Assembly (NCBI RefSeq): GCF_022539315.1
Contig: NC_066314.1
Coordinates: forward strand, 50,963,180 to 51,027,179
Length of the DNA: 64,000 nt
From: Serinus canaria
Lineage: Eukaryota > Chordata > Aves > Passeriformes > Fringillidae
Direction of reading: 5' to 3'
The position numbers and the translations under genes are program-made. Below the pieces are notes generated by a model, which saw only the letters and a list, made by a program, of their open reading frames with translations, was not told the DNA's origin and did not search any database. Below are positions 13,101 to 25,911 of this stretch, piece after piece. Each line of letters opens with the position of its first letter. The first letter of the stretch is position 1.

Positions 13101-13839
13101 GTATGAGTTTTGCTCACCTTTATCCTTCTCGTAAGGAATAAGCTGCAGATAAACTTCAGACTTTTCTCCTCTGAGGTGTGCTGAAATCTTCTGAACAGCC
13201 TTTTGATTCTTCTAAACACAGCACAGCTTGGCCCCTGTTCTTCCTGATGCTTTGTCAAGCCTATTACCCATGTCTGAGCAACCAGGGAAATAGAAGAATT
13301 ATGATTTCCATTTGGCTTAGTCTAATTTTCACTGGCTTTGGAATACAGCAATTTTTCTTCTTGTTCTATTTTTCTTGTAATTTTGCTGTTTTTCTTTTCT
13401 TTTCTTTTTCACTCAGAAAACCACTGAATAGTAAAAAATTCCTAAAATTAAATCCCCTTCCCTACACTGCATTTTAAAATAAAATAACGACTTATTTGTT
13501 CCAGAAGTAGATTTCTTTGTCTCAAGAGAATTTTCTTTTGCAGGAAGAAATGTGCTAATGAGGTCATATGTAATCAGAACATAGGGAATTGCTTTGTTAT
13601 CTCCATTTCAACTTTTTTAGAGGGAGACTGAGAGCAGGGCATGTGGAGAAAGGCAGTAGCCACGGCTAATAGAGCATTCCATGTACCTCTGAAGCAAAAG
13701 TATTTGCTTTTCAGAAGGGATAATGCAGGGTGGAGGAATAAGCCAGTGGGGACCATGGCGAAGCCCTGCATCAGTAGGGCAAAAACCTCTTGGAACAATG
13801 CAGGCAGGGGCTGACTATCTGGGGAGCAACCCAGCACAT
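7178..13839. other. Long unique, mostly AT-rich non-coding stretch
   Basis: About 6.7 kb without a recognisable gene or transposon. Small features: an AT-rich imperfect duplication at 7948-8009 (20-base block at 7948-7967 repeated from 7989), a T run at about 8396-8408, purine-rich patches at 9050-9110 and 11340-11400, and a TTTTC run at about 13390-13412. Frames of 92-112 codons at 10090-10368 and 12366-12704 (minus) show no domain. Confidence 0.5.
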
Positions 13840-15350
13840 GCTTGGAGAGCAACATGGTTGGACACAAACAATCCGGAAATTTCCAGAACTGGTAAGGATA
13901 ATTTATTCATGGATATGTTGGACAAGCCAACAGAAAAGATGGGTAGAGCAAAAATGATCAGGAAGAAAAAGCAGTTTTATGATGAAAGCTGCAGTGATTA
14001 TAATATGGTAGAATGCAAGTTCCCAATAAATGAGAGCCAGAAGCAACATAACCAACCTGCTCTACATGAAAGCAAAGTTCAGCTTGTTCAGGGAACTGAC
14101 ACAAGGATTCCCTGGGAGGCAGCATTCCAAGGCAAAGGGCCCTGGCACAGTTGGCTGGTCTTCCAAGACAATTTCTTGAAGTCCAAGACTGGTTCATTCC
14201 AATTCACAGGAAAATGAGCAAGTGTGTCAGGAGGGTGGCCTGGCTGCAGTGGGAATTTCTGACTGAGCCCAAACCAGAAAAGGAAGCATTCAGAAGGTGA
14301 AAATAGGGTCAAACAATCCAGGAAGAATACAGAAGAGCAGCATGTATGGAGGATGGGGAAGGTCAAATCTTGCCTAAAATTGAAATTGAAATGGTCATTG
14401 TATCTGGAGAGCCCTATTTTACTCTCAGATTTTTGCCTGAGACTTCCCAGACAATCACGCCTAGGGCAGAGACTGGGGAGGAAGGTGGGGAAATAACATT
14501 ATCCATAGCAGAGGAAGACTGAGACAAGGACCCCTTAAGCAAAGTAAACATACACAGTCTGTGGATCCTGATGGGGTACTTCCAAGGCTGCTGAGCAGGC
14601 TACTCTTTATCTCTTTGCGAGGTCACAGTGATCTAAGAAGTTCCTTAAGATTACAGAAAGGAAAGAAGATTTTTTTTTTTTTTTTTAAAACAAGGAAAAA
14701 CCTTGTATACCTGGAACTGCAGGTCTGTCCTCAGTCTCTAAAAAGATTATGGAGAAGACTATTCTGGAAGGTATACCCAGAAATAGGAACAACAAGGTCC
14801 CTGGGAACAGCCAGCACAGATTTACCAAGGACAAGCTGTCCCAACAAAACTGGTTGCTTTCTTTGATTATGGATGAGGGGAGAGAACTACTGGTTGCTCA
14901 CCTTGACTTCAGTGAGACATTTGACAGTTTGAAATACCATCTTTATAAAGAAATATGGTTTTAATGCATGACTTAAAAAATGTGTGAGAAACTACCCAGA
15001 CTGCTGAGTTCAATTTAGGTGTCAGCTGTTCAAAACTGAACAGTTTTGAGCAGTTGACTGTCAGTTACCAGCTGTGAGGGTCAATAGCAGGGCAGATACT
15101 TTCTATTATTTTCATTAATGACCCCAGTAATGGGTCAGAATAAATTTTGCTGAGTTTGCAGCTGATGGTGAGTTGTGTACAGCACTTGAAACACTAGACT
15201 GCAGAGTTGTCATTCTTGATAAACTGCAGGAAAATGGTCAGACAGAAGTTTCCTGAAGTTTAGTAGAAGATAATGCTTCATTCTGCATTTGGAACATGAC
15301 AGTCCTATGGAACAGCACAGGCCAGGAGCTCATGGCTCAGATTTTTTACA
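13840..15350 (+). mobile_element. Decayed CR1 LINE ORF2 relic (endonuclease end to RT)
   Basis: Several blocks in order match CR1 ORF2. These are an SDYNMVE motif encoded near 13995-14015 (end of the endonuclease domain), a stretch at about 14095-14290 matching the inter-domain region, and 'DPDG' coding at about 14560. Next comes 'HRFTKDKLSQQNW' coding near 14815-14850, then a LDFSETFDSL motif near 14900-14935 that resembles the first conserved RT aspartate block. Last is a segment at 15185-15340 matching the region just before the ORF end. A T run at about 14670-14686, stops and frameshifts show it is long dead. The start is approximate. Confidence 0.78.
15021..15058. repeat. 17-bp-arm hairpin within CR1 relic
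   Basis: The arms are 15021-15037 and 15042-15058 with a GAAC loop; 15 of 17 positions are Watson-Crick pairs. It lies inside the CR1 relic at a point where the match to CR1 weakens, so it probably arose by local template switching. Confidence 0.7.
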
Positions 15351-18300
15351 GGGTTGTCCTATTACAGGTTCAGATGTTGCTTTTGTAGTGACCATAATTG
15401 CTCTGAGGAAGATGTAAGCATAGCATCAGAGGAAAACAAGTCACAAAAGAAAAAAAGAGAAGGATAAATAAAGGTTCTAGTCATTGGGCCATGCCAACAA
15501 GAGAAGCATAGCAAATGCCAGGCATGCAGCCTAATTTCACACTTAGGCTCAGGAGGAAACTGAGAAGTGCCTGTTTGAGAACAGGGTGGGACTGCTGCTC
15601 TCCTGGTACTGAGTAGAAGCCATACAAGGTCACTGGTGAAGGATCAGTGGCTAGGAAATTATTTGATCCCCACTGGTGCACTGCAGATGGACTGTGACAG
15701 TTCTGACTTCAGGACATTGTCAGACAGCCAAATGCACAAGTTCTCTAGAAGGAGACAAAGGATTTAAGTATCTCCTGATGGCTTCTGACATTGCTTATAA
15801 TTTTATCAAGTGTGCAAGTACTCTGCAGTGATCAGGAACATAACTGGAGGCATGTGTGCACTGACCTTATGGCCCGATGTCTCTACAGGACACTCACCCA
15901 TCCCTGTCACAGACAAGCTGCCCTTGGTATTTCCAATTATCTGACATTAATTAAGATTCAAAACACATTCTGAGATGCTAGCTGGAGTGCCAGGATGGTG
16001 CTGCTGTGCACCTTTAGGGAGGGAATCTCAAAGTTATGTCTACAGTTACATTCCATACTTAAATTTAAAGGATTTTAAAATGTAATTGACATAGCATGAT
16101 AAAGAATTAGACAGCAACAAAATACAACCAGAAAGGCAACTTATTCTACAAAGTAAACTTGATCACTTATTAGTTCTCTTCACTCCTCGTTTATTAGCAT
16201 TATATTTATGTAGAATTTGTGGCTGTTTTGTGTGTGAAATGTTGCTGTGCAACAGCAAAAACTTGCCAAAAATTAAAATTCACTGAACTTACATGAAAAG
16301 AAGACAGAAAATGCAACCTGTTCTCAGCATGATTTTTTTTTTTTTCAACTGACCTCATCCTAGGCAATTAACTTGTAAGAAAGAGCTATTTTGTGCCATG
16401 GAAAAAGGAAAAATATCCATGTCATAAAACATATTTAAGGCTGAAGGAAATTGAGCTCAATTCACAAAGTACTCAAGCAAAGAGGTCAAGTGAAATTCCT
16501 CCATAAATTGGTGTTCATTTCTAGCCTTTCTTCAGAGCTTCAACCAGCACAGCAAAAACCGTGATGCCCCATTACCCTGATTTCTAATACTTGCTTTTCA
16601 GCAGCTCAGTTCCCATAATGGTAACAGAACACATTTCTCAACAAAAAGAAAAGAAACCCAACAAACAGACCAAATCCCAAAACTTGTCGGCTTTTCCAGT
16701 TCAATACAGCCTATTGAAAGGCAAAAAAACCCAACTTTTTTTCTGTTTCTGCCTTGCAGGAATCTCCATTTCATGATCAAAGATTTTCTCTTGAAAGAAA
16801 ACAAAATAAAACAAAGGATATATTTGATGATCCATTGTCTATCTTTTTCTCCATCCTGTTAAAAAGCAAAATCAGATCAACACACTGCATTTCCTAGATA
16901 TCACAGACATTCCCTGTCAAGATGAGCTGCCCTTCACATGTCTGAGCAAATGTCATTTAACTCCCTGCTATCCAAACAGTAGAATTAAAGTTGGAGCTGC
17001 AAATAAGTACTTGAAACCCTGTCTTTCCTCTAAGATGGGTCACTTCTTAACTGCAAGAGTGGAGTTCCTGTGCCTGGTATTTAGAGACATTGCGAGTAGA
17101 AGAACTCAGCCTGAACTGTTTTCAGTACCTTTTACACAGCAAGTTGGAGACTTGCCTCTGTGATTTTTTCCAGCAGTGACCTAGCTGCAGGCACTGATAG
17201 TCATCTGGTAAGTGATTATTCAGAGAAGGTTTCCAGCAGCCTCATCCATTTGGATTAAAGCCAAGAAAACACTGTAGTTTATGTTTTTGTCTATGGATAT
17301 TCTCTTTTCTCACAATGCCCCCCTTGCAACATAGAACAAATTTATCAGCAAGCACAAATGAGCTATTCATGCAGAAAATGCTGGGGACAACAGACCTAGG
17401 AAAGCTATCTTGTCAGGATTAGTAATTCAGGAAAAAACTATGAGTCAGGGTTGAGCTGCCTGCAACAGGAGAGATTAGAGCTGGCTGGAGTAACCTTCTT
17501 TTTTAGACCTCTGAGGGTAAAAACCTTAGCCAAAAGAAGTCTTTAGAAACAGCATTATATTTTAACTGCAGTAGATTTGTTTCTTTGTTTGGATATGGCC
17601 AGAGGGCCTGGTAGAATGTTTATTTCTATTTATTGCAAGTTGTGTGCTCTATTATTTGATTGTGTTAGGGCACAAATGCAAGTTATTGCACATTATTACA
17701 TTATTACTAGTCCTTTAATTCAGAATACATGTTGACATGATTTTGGCCTGTGCTAGCCAGCACTGCAACATAAAAACAGGTCACATTTCAGGGGATGACT
17801 CCAGCTGCAGGCTTTTCCAGGTGGGCTGTTCAGAGCAATACTACTTCAGCTAGTTCCCTCTGGAATGGACCACTTCAGTGACCACCTGTCTTCCTGTAAG
17901 GCACTGTGCATCATATGTCACAGTTTGCATGGCTTTAGAGAAGAAGCTCTCTCACTTTTAACCAGAGTGTTTTGTGTTCCCTTTGTCTGGTCTGAAGAGT
18001 ATCAGTTACTGGAGAAAACTCCTCAGATCTGATTTGTGGATCAGTTAATGCACAGCATTGCTTTTCTTTCAGGCAGACCTACATGTTGACACCAACTCTG
18101 AAAGCTTCTTGCATGCTTCACATCTTCTTGTACATCTTTCTATGCACAGAGCAGCTACCTGAGTCCCAGCCACAGTTGGAAGGACTTTAGGTCAGGACTT
18201 TAGCAGGAAGAAAAACAGAGCGTGACTGAGTTAGGAGAAGAGAAAATAAGGTGTGAAGAGGAGCACAGACTTAGAAGTGTGTTCTTCCAAAGTATGAGAA

Positions 18301-18957
18301 CCACAGTGGTTTGCCAGCATGTTGCTCCTTTTCATGGCACATGGGAAAGATGCAGGAGGCCCAACAATGATTTCTCTCCCTGGAGTGGAAGTCAATACCA
18401 ATGCTTCCATATCAGACTTATCTTTCATCTTCTTATGAGCAGCCTGTGGCTTAACAGTGTAAGCAGGTCTGGATGCTGTTGCCAATAGCTCACTCTGATT
18501 TCTCACGCAGATTTGAAATCTATACAATTGCCTATTTCTAAAGCTGTTAGGAGCTAGAGCAAACATGACACATTATAAAGCAGCACCTTTCTGGTGTGGG
18601 CCTTTTTACAAGCAGGTTCAAAAAGCATAGACATTTTTCACAAGTTTTCTGTCTTCTTTCTGACAATGCCCAATGAAGAAGAGAACATGAAGAAAAACAG
18701 TGTGGAGATACTCTTTCTGAGTTGGTACCTGTTGCAGCAAGGACTGGTGTTTGAGAGCTAGGTTTCATTTGTGAATTCACTGAGACAGTACAAGAGCTGA
18801 TTTTTCAAAAGGTAAAAGATTTACATGTGAGGTCCAGGTCTGAAAGGTGGAAGCTGGGCTGTGTCATGCAGACCTGGAGTCAGAGTTTTCCTGCGCTGAT
18901 CATAGCTGACCATTAGTTAAGCTACTCTAAATACCAAACCACAGTAATAATGTTACT
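15351..18957. other. Unique AT-rich non-coding sequence
   Basis: No gene or transposon recognised. There is a T run at about 16330-16345. The stretch 17600-17720 is rich in TTATT/ATTA motifs, without a clear identity. Short frames at 18222-18566 on both strands have no recognisable product. Confidence 0.5.
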
Positions 18958-19098
18958 AGAATCACAGAATAACTTACATTTGAAGAGACTTCCAGAGGTC
19001 ATCTGGTTCCAGTCTGTACTTAAAGCAGGACCATCTTGGATCAGGCTGCTCAAGGTCTTGCCCGGACTAGTCCAAAGTACTTCCAGGCAGTGTAAAAA
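18958..19098 (-). mobile_element. CR1 LINE 3' end fragment
   Basis: The plus strand starts 'AGAATCACAGAATAA' and continues through the 'GTCATCTGGTTCCA', 'AAAGCAGGACCATCTTGGAT' and 'CAGGCTGCTCAAGG' blocks, the reverse complement of a CR1 3' UTR. It ends at about 19098, near 'TTCCAGGCAGTG'. It is more diverged than the copy at 48715-49550, so probably older or of another subfamily. Confidence 0.82.
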
Positions 19099-22000
19099 AG
19101 GAAAGATAGACTCATTCTGGGGAATATGATTTAGCATTTCAGAAGCTGTGTTTGGGAGAGCCAGGAAAAGAATAGAGGGTATGAACAAGAGAAAAAAAAC
19201 AACATGCTTTTGCTAATATAAATTGTTCATAGAAGCAGATGATGGAGTCAATTCTGTTTTTATCAGTGGGGATGTAGCTTTTTGAAATTTGGGGCACCAT
19301 TTTTGTGGCAAATAGCACATCAATAAGCATAAATAGGACACAGCCTTCCCTTCCTGCCATCTCTTTCTAACACCATTGTCTGAGAGAAATGGGAAAAAAG
19401 ATACTTTGATAAAGTAATAGATTTTTAGTTCTTCCTATTTGTTGCATGTTTGAATGAATTATTCTGTTGGGACTATGGGAGGTTGGTGGAAGGTAGTGTT
19501 TTCAAATATTTTCTCCCACAAAAATCTAAGCTTAAATAGACAAGAAAGTTACACCACAAGTTGTTTCATTATGGTCCTGCAATGTTTTCTTTCAAGATAA
19601 CAACGCTCCTCTATAAGATAGGACTTGGAAACATTAAAGTTCCTTAGTGCTGACCTTTGGAGAAAGCATTAGCTATCATGCAAATTATGTGAAGATTAAC
19701 ATAAAACCTCAAACAACATGTGGTATTAGAGGCACAGTTCAGAGTCTATCCAGGAGTGTACCAAAGCAGTCATTTAATTTGTTTCATCCAGCAGGCAACA
19801 ACTTTTTATACAGGCATAATTTTAAATTAGACTGACCTACATTTTAGCTCATTTATAGTTCAGCAGGGGATGCAAGAAACCTCCCAAAATTTTCAGAGTT
19901 GGATTGTAGGGTTCAGCATGGCAACTATAGCTACAGAACAAAGTATTCAAAAGAGGGTTAAATTCAGAGGAGGCTGTAATACAGAAAGGGGGCTTTGCTT
20001 TATAAGTGCTCTCACTCACTATCAGTTAGAACATCAGTTGTAACTGTTTAGCTTTCAATACAGGACCAGGCTTAAATCTTCACCAAAATTTCTCTCACAG
20101 TATGCTGGCCTCTCCCAGCTTCTTCTGTAACTGATCACAAATTGAAAGAATAACTTTAAAACATTGGCCTTTTTACCTTAAAAGTTGTAGAAGTTGAAAG
20201 GACTGTAGTTTATAGTCAGCAGTAGGTTTTCCAACCTCCTGTTAAGTCATTCATCTCTAGTCTATTCCTCTAGCAAGTGTTAACTACACAGATGATCCAT
20301 GTATGCTACAGTGCTCATTTGCTGTGGTCCTTGTAGGGCATTTGTCTCTGCCTGCTAACAACAAGTCTTCTGGCATTTCAAGGAGCAGGCACCGGGAGAA
20401 CTGAGGGCAGAGGCAAGGACTGTGACCATTCTATTAATCACCTGGGAGTTTAAAACTAAAAATATAGCCCACACATCACAAAAGCGATCCTTGGCAAAAA
20501 TAGACAAAAAGCCCAGGAGGTACAAGTTCTAAACATTCATTTCAAAATTCAGATCTACAGTTACATTCTGTTTTCCTTGTTTTCTTCCCCCAGAAAATGT
20601 CCAAAGTAGTCAGGAAGTATAGAAAACTGCCTTCTCCATTCTATTTCCACCCTAAGTAATTTGTTTATTGGTCCATACTTCTACCAGTGGTTACTTGTGC
20701 ACCTTCCAACATGTAAGGGCTACAAAAAAGAAACAAGAAGAAGGCTGATAAAACGGTAAAAATCTAAGCTGGCCCACCTTGGGTTTAGAAGTTAAATTTT
20801 CTCTAATGGTAGCATGCAGTGAAGTCCCTCTTTTCTTATGCCAGCTGCAGAACTAGAGGGATTGTAAAGCATTATCCAGACCTTATTCATACCCAGTGGT
20901 TGTGGTGAATTTGTCATTTCACTTATGCATGCTCTGAGAGTAGAAAGCTGAATTCATAATGAACTTTCAATGCCATCAAGGAGAAAATCAGCTTCATGTG
21001 CTGAAGTAAGGTACAGAGTGTTTTTGCCTTATTCCTGCCTACAAAACTGTTTCCAAAGACAGCAGGAGGGAGGTAAGTATCATATGTGTAGAAAAACAAC
21101 AGCACATTTACTGCATCTCTCACAGGCATCCATTGTTGCAAACTGGCTTTATGAAACACACTCCTCCATCTCACCAAACAGCCTGCTTCCTTCTGGCTTT
21201 CCTTCCTTCTCACTGGGTAACCTCCCTAATCAACTCCCCCACTTCTTCACCCCTTGTCAGCTAACCATGATGATCCAGTAACTCCAAAATGCACTCTAGA
21301 GATAAAAATCTCTTCCAAGTTTTGGTGTTCAAATATGACAAGCAGAGAAATTAGTTTTGACTTTCAGATAATCTGGGATATTTTTAAATATTGGAAAGGT
21401 GTCATCTTCTGACTGTACCCTCTCCTCTTAGAGCCCCACTTTCCCACTGGCATGGTTCACCCTACTCCACTTACTCACCTTCAATGACAAGCATAATCAC
21501 AATAACTCCATGCTGGGAAAATTGACTGAGTGATGGTCAAGCATAAAATAACTGTATCAGGTCAAAGAAATTATTTCACTTTTCAGACAAAAGCCCATTT
21601 TCCCAGCTGAGGTTATTGGCAGCACACATGACCCACTAACGTAAGGAATGTAAACCCCAGAACAAGCTAGGTAAATCTGTGTAGCCACATGCTTTCTAAT
21701 AGCCCCATCAAAGGTGTAAGCCTGAAAACAACTACTGTCACATGTTCAAAATATGTTCTACTTTTTCCTAAAGTTCTTTACTGAGGCAAGAGGGAAAGGG
21801 TAAAAAGCAGCACTTTCAAAATGCTCAGTATTCATGAAGACAGCTCCTATATTGTCTTTTGTTCAACAAGCCTTACAGTGTTTTCCTTCTTTGTACCAAG
21901 TGAAAACAAAGTCATCACTTCTCATTTTTCTCTGGAAGTTTTGTTGGCCAGAAATGTGACAGTTTCATGAGTCACACTGGACACCCAATATGTGTGGATA

Positions 22001-24532
22001 TGTAAAAAAACCCAGTAGCCTCAAAAAGTGAAATACCAAAACAGTGCACAGTAAGTAGCTAGCTTTAATTCTCCTTACATACTGTTTATTTTCATAAGCA
22101 CTCCCTTACCTGACTTACAGAAGAAGGAACAGCACAAATGAGAAGAGATCTCCTGACTCAAGTTGTAACAAATTTAAAATACAACTTGGATCTAAACCCA
22201 GGACTCGGATGAGACTATCAGGTTACTGAACACATGATTGTCTTTCCTTATCCACAGGGAAAGGAAATACAATTTTAAAAAATCAACTCCCTTGGTCACT
22301 CTGAAATCCAGCTAAAAGGCTTCCTAGTGCTATGAAGAGAGGACTGAATAGAAATGTGTCCATAAAGTCTTTTGCTTTCACACTGTAAGCTTTGATTGTC
22401 AGCTTGGTCAGTCTGACAGCAAACAGAAGACCATTTCTCTTTAGCAATTGCTCAGTGGCCTTCACAAAATAAAAAGGTTGTTATCTTGATCTCACATGAA
22501 ATGGAAATGGAATGAGATAGCCAAAAAGACTGATAGAATAACTTACAGTTATTTATATACTCAGCAAATCAAAGTGGTCTCTCCTATAAAAGTCGAGACT
22601 TGCACTGAAGAGGAATCATTTGGCATGGAACACATTCCTTTCTTTCCCAAATGAAGATCTCATGTTCAGATGTGTGAAACTTTATCCTATACGATGTCAT
22701 ATAAACATAAGCAATGCAAGTTTCATCTGTCTTTGCCAATGAACTTGACAGCCACTTTAGAGGGGAGACATGAATTGATATCAATTTCAATGTAGCCTGG
22801 AATTAGATATCCAACAAGAATTATTCTGATGGTGTTGCTCTTCAGTATTTCAAAGATCTCAGAAGGATAAAGGGAGTCTCCCAAAGATTTGTGAGTAGAG
22901 TTGATTATTTCAAATACATAATATTAAAGCATCAAAATTTAAGTGACAGGTGTTTGCCTGTTACCCAGAAGTTCTGCAAAGCACCTTGAAATATTGGTGC
23001 TTCCTTCCTGTAACTGGAGCTAAGATAAAATTTCAAGTCTTGACATTTTATTTTCATGCTCTGGAGGACTGCTCTGGAGAGCCCCATCCCTTTTTAACAT
23101 TTAAAGAGAGCATGCCTATGTTAATCCATTTTTAATAGCTGTGATTAGTTGTGTTTCTTCATTAAACAAATAATTTAATTTGCATGGAAGGAGTAAGAAA
23201 GGTAAAGAAAATGTGCTAAGAACCTTGAAGCCTTTCATGGGCCACATGGACCTTGCCCCAGCATGGCTTTTAGTCACCTAATACCTTAATTTTCCATAGG
23301 TAGAATGAAGGTACTCAATGCTTTTAAGCCCTACTTCCCAAAGGAGAAATTACATACTTCAGAATGCAAGAAATGTCAACATTCCCTCTTAATTTTTTTC
23401 TGCTTGAATCTCGACTTTGTTCAAGAAATTCTACTTGCTGTTATATTAGGGCTACATCTAGTGTTCTAAGTATGCTCAGAAATATTCAAGATCTAGAGCA
23501 TGGCTATGACAATAAATGGGCAAGCAGGATATTCCCTGGCAAGCCTTGGCCTGTGCTGTTATTTTCCAGGCTTGGTTGGTCTGACTAGACCCAGATCCTT
23601 TGAAAGGGCTGTGGATGCTGGAAGCAGTCCCCTAGGAAGGTTGAGTATCTCATCTCTTGGCTGAAGTGGTAGAGATGCTTCAAATTGGGCAACACAATCC
23701 ATGTGAGTGTTTGTATGTGTGTTCGTGAACCTTGGGTGTGGAAAGAATTAGTTTATTACTGTTTCAAAGGTGAAAAATGTTAAGAGTTTAAATCACTTTA
23801 AGCCACTTATTTTTTCCACTAACGAATAAGGCATTTGTTCTTACTCAATTTCGTTTTTGTCCTTCTCATTTAGCATTTTCTAAGTGGAACACAATAAAGA
23901 AACAGTAAAATTAAGCCTTGACACTTGTCTTAAAGTGGTTGAGACAGAGTAGATGGTCAGACTACCATTTTACCAAAAAGATATTAACTTCTTTTGAGAT
24001 ATGACTGCAATAGTGGGAGTCTTGCAGGTCAAAGAAATTCAAGACTGAAATTATCAGTTCTATTTCATTTATCTTAGACTGCATGAGAACAAATTCAGGC
24101 TGTGCCAAAAGGTGTTAAATTTAGTAGCCTTGCTCATTGAAAGATCAAACAGCTGCCACTAAACCAAATGCATTATTTCTTATCAGTCATCAGCATGATA
24201 AAAGGAAGGATGGAACAATTTGTCTGCCAAAACAGACATACTGAGGCTTCAGGCACATGCAACACAACCCAAGAGTTAGCAATCACAGCCTGTCACTTCC
24301 ACTATTCAAGAACACTCTGTGACTATCTGTTGACAAATTGAAAGAGATTCAAAGAAAAAATGCAGGTCTCTTTCAATGAGAGAATGTGTTGCCTTCTAGT
24401 AAAAGACTTAAATATGTTCATTATACCTGGGCCATCAGAAGAGTTGCTATATCATGACCTAAGACTACCTACTGGGAGAATGGGGAAGTGTTCTGACACT
24501 AAGAAGTAAAGCCATATATTCAAATACCTGTT
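19099..24532. other. Unique AT-rich non-coding sequence
   Basis: About 5.4 kb with no gene, transposon or structured repeat that I can support. Open frames do not exceed 103 codons (20970-21281) and show no domain. Confidence 0.5.
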
Positions 24533-25549
24533 TGTGCTGGTTTAGAATTAATTTTCTTCATACCAGCTGTAATGGTGCTGTGTTTTGGATTTGTAATGAA
24601 AATGATGATGATAATTCAGGGATGTTTTAGTTACTGCTGAGCAGTACTTACTAGAGTCAAGGTCTTTTCTGCTTCACCCCACCAGTGAGGAGGCTGGGGG
24701 CGCACAAGAACTGGAACACAACTGGAACACATCTGCAACAGCTAACCCAAACTGACCAAAGGGGTATTCCATGCCATGTGGCATCATGGTCAGCATGTAG
24801 AGCTGAGGGAAGAAGAAGGAAGAAGGGTATATTTGGAGTGATTTTTGTGTTTGTCTTCACAAGTCCGTGTTCTGGAGCCCTGCTTTCCTGGGAGTGGCTG
24901 AACACCTGCCTGCCCATGGGAAGTGGTGAATGAATTCCTTACTTTGCTTTGCTTTGCTTGCATGTGCAGCTTTTGCTTTACCTATTAAATAGTCTTTATC
25001 TCAACCCATGAGTTTTCTCCCTTTGATTCTCTCCACCATTCCATTGGGGTGAGTGTGAGAGCAGCTTCTTGGGGTTTGGTTACTGGCTGGGGTTTAACTG
25101 ATGCCTTAAGTTTTAGCTTTCATATTTTTCCTATTCTGTACTGCCTTAGTGTGTAACTCTGAACTCCCTAAAAAGAGTTTCACAATTTAGTTAGACAAAA
25201 CAATCCTTTTCCAGCCTGAGAACCAAGGACACCATTGCAGCTTTGAGCCCAAAAAGTGTAAACAACAGTGAATTGAAGAAAGCAATCTGGGAGAATGGGA
25301 CTTTATAACCTGAAACTGTAATTGTACAATGAACCCAAATATGTAAATAGACCAAAACTTATGAAAGTGTAAAAACTTGTTACCAGTCATCCATCTTGCA
25401 TCTGTCTTAAGTGCATCTTGGGTAGAGCCACGCCTGGGCTCTTGTACTGCCCAAGCTGTATCCTTTGTTTTAATAAATACCCTCTTTATTCCTTTAACAC
25501 TGTCTAGCCTCTGTTCCAGGTAGCCTCTCTAGGCATCAAAACCATGATA
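24533..25549 (+). mobile_element. Solo LTR A, interrupted near its 3' end by LTR B
   Basis: The first part is 24533-25098. It starts TGTGCTGGTTTAG and matches a widespread avian ERVL-type LTR through its 'TTTTAGTTACTGCTGAGCAG', 'ACCAAAGGGGTATTCCAT' and 'AAGTGGTGAATGAATTCC' blocks. An ATTAAA signal lies at 24984-24989. The expected terminal bases, the inverted match to its start, are missing at 25098 and reappear as AAACCATGATA at 25539-25549, right after LTR B. The total without the insert is about 577 bp. Possible degenerate target duplications are CTGTT (24528-24532) and CTGAC (25550-25554). Plus orientation. Confidence 0.82.
25099..25538 (+). mobile_element. Solo LTR B nested in LTR A
   Basis: 440 bp bounded by TGATGCCT at the start and AGGCATCA at the end, a perfect 8-bp terminal inverted repeat. 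A polyadenylation signal AATAAA at 25472-25477 gives plus orientation, with about 60 bp of R/U5 after it. It sits inside the last bases of LTR A; the flanks TAAC and AAAC could be a 4-bp target duplication with one change, which would suggest a gamma-like (ERV1) integrase. No internal proviral sequence is present. Confidence 0.85.
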
Positions 25550-25727
25550 CTGACTAAAGCTAGAAAAATGTACATTGGAAATCAGGAATACCTTCATATC
25601 ATTGTGATCAATGAAACAATTTACTGAAGGTTGTATGAATAATCTGTCTGTTGTAGTTAAGATGATGTAGATTTAAAGACAAGTTTGGTCATCCAGAAGC
25701 AACAATGCAGATGCACAAGTTTCTAGG

Positions 25728-25911
25728 TAGAATCATAGAATCATTTAGGTTGGAAAGGACCTTTAAGATCTTTAAGTCAAACTGTTATCCCAGCACTATT
25801 AAGTCGATCACTAAACCATGTCACTAAGCCCCACATCTTAATGCCTTCTAAATACCTCCAGTGGTGGTGACTTGACCACTTCCCTGGACAACCTGTTCCA
25901 ACACTTGACAA
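25728..25911 (-). mobile_element. CR1 LINE 3' end, part 1 (split by an LTR)
   Basis: The plus strand begins with the CR1 terminal repeat (TAGAATCATAGAATCA), then 'AGGTTGGAAAGGACCTTTAA', 'CACTAAACCATGTCACTAAG' and 'AATACCTCCAGTGGTGGTGAC', the reverse complement of a CR1 3' UTR. It breaks at GACAA (25907-25911), which recurs as 26398-26402, and continues in part 2 after the LTR. Confidence 0.92.

Noticed and set aside
13723..14217. Longest open frame (164 codons, plus)
   Set aside because: It lies largely in the decayed CR1 ORF2 relic; the SDYNMVE-like segment is from that LINE, so it is not a host gene.
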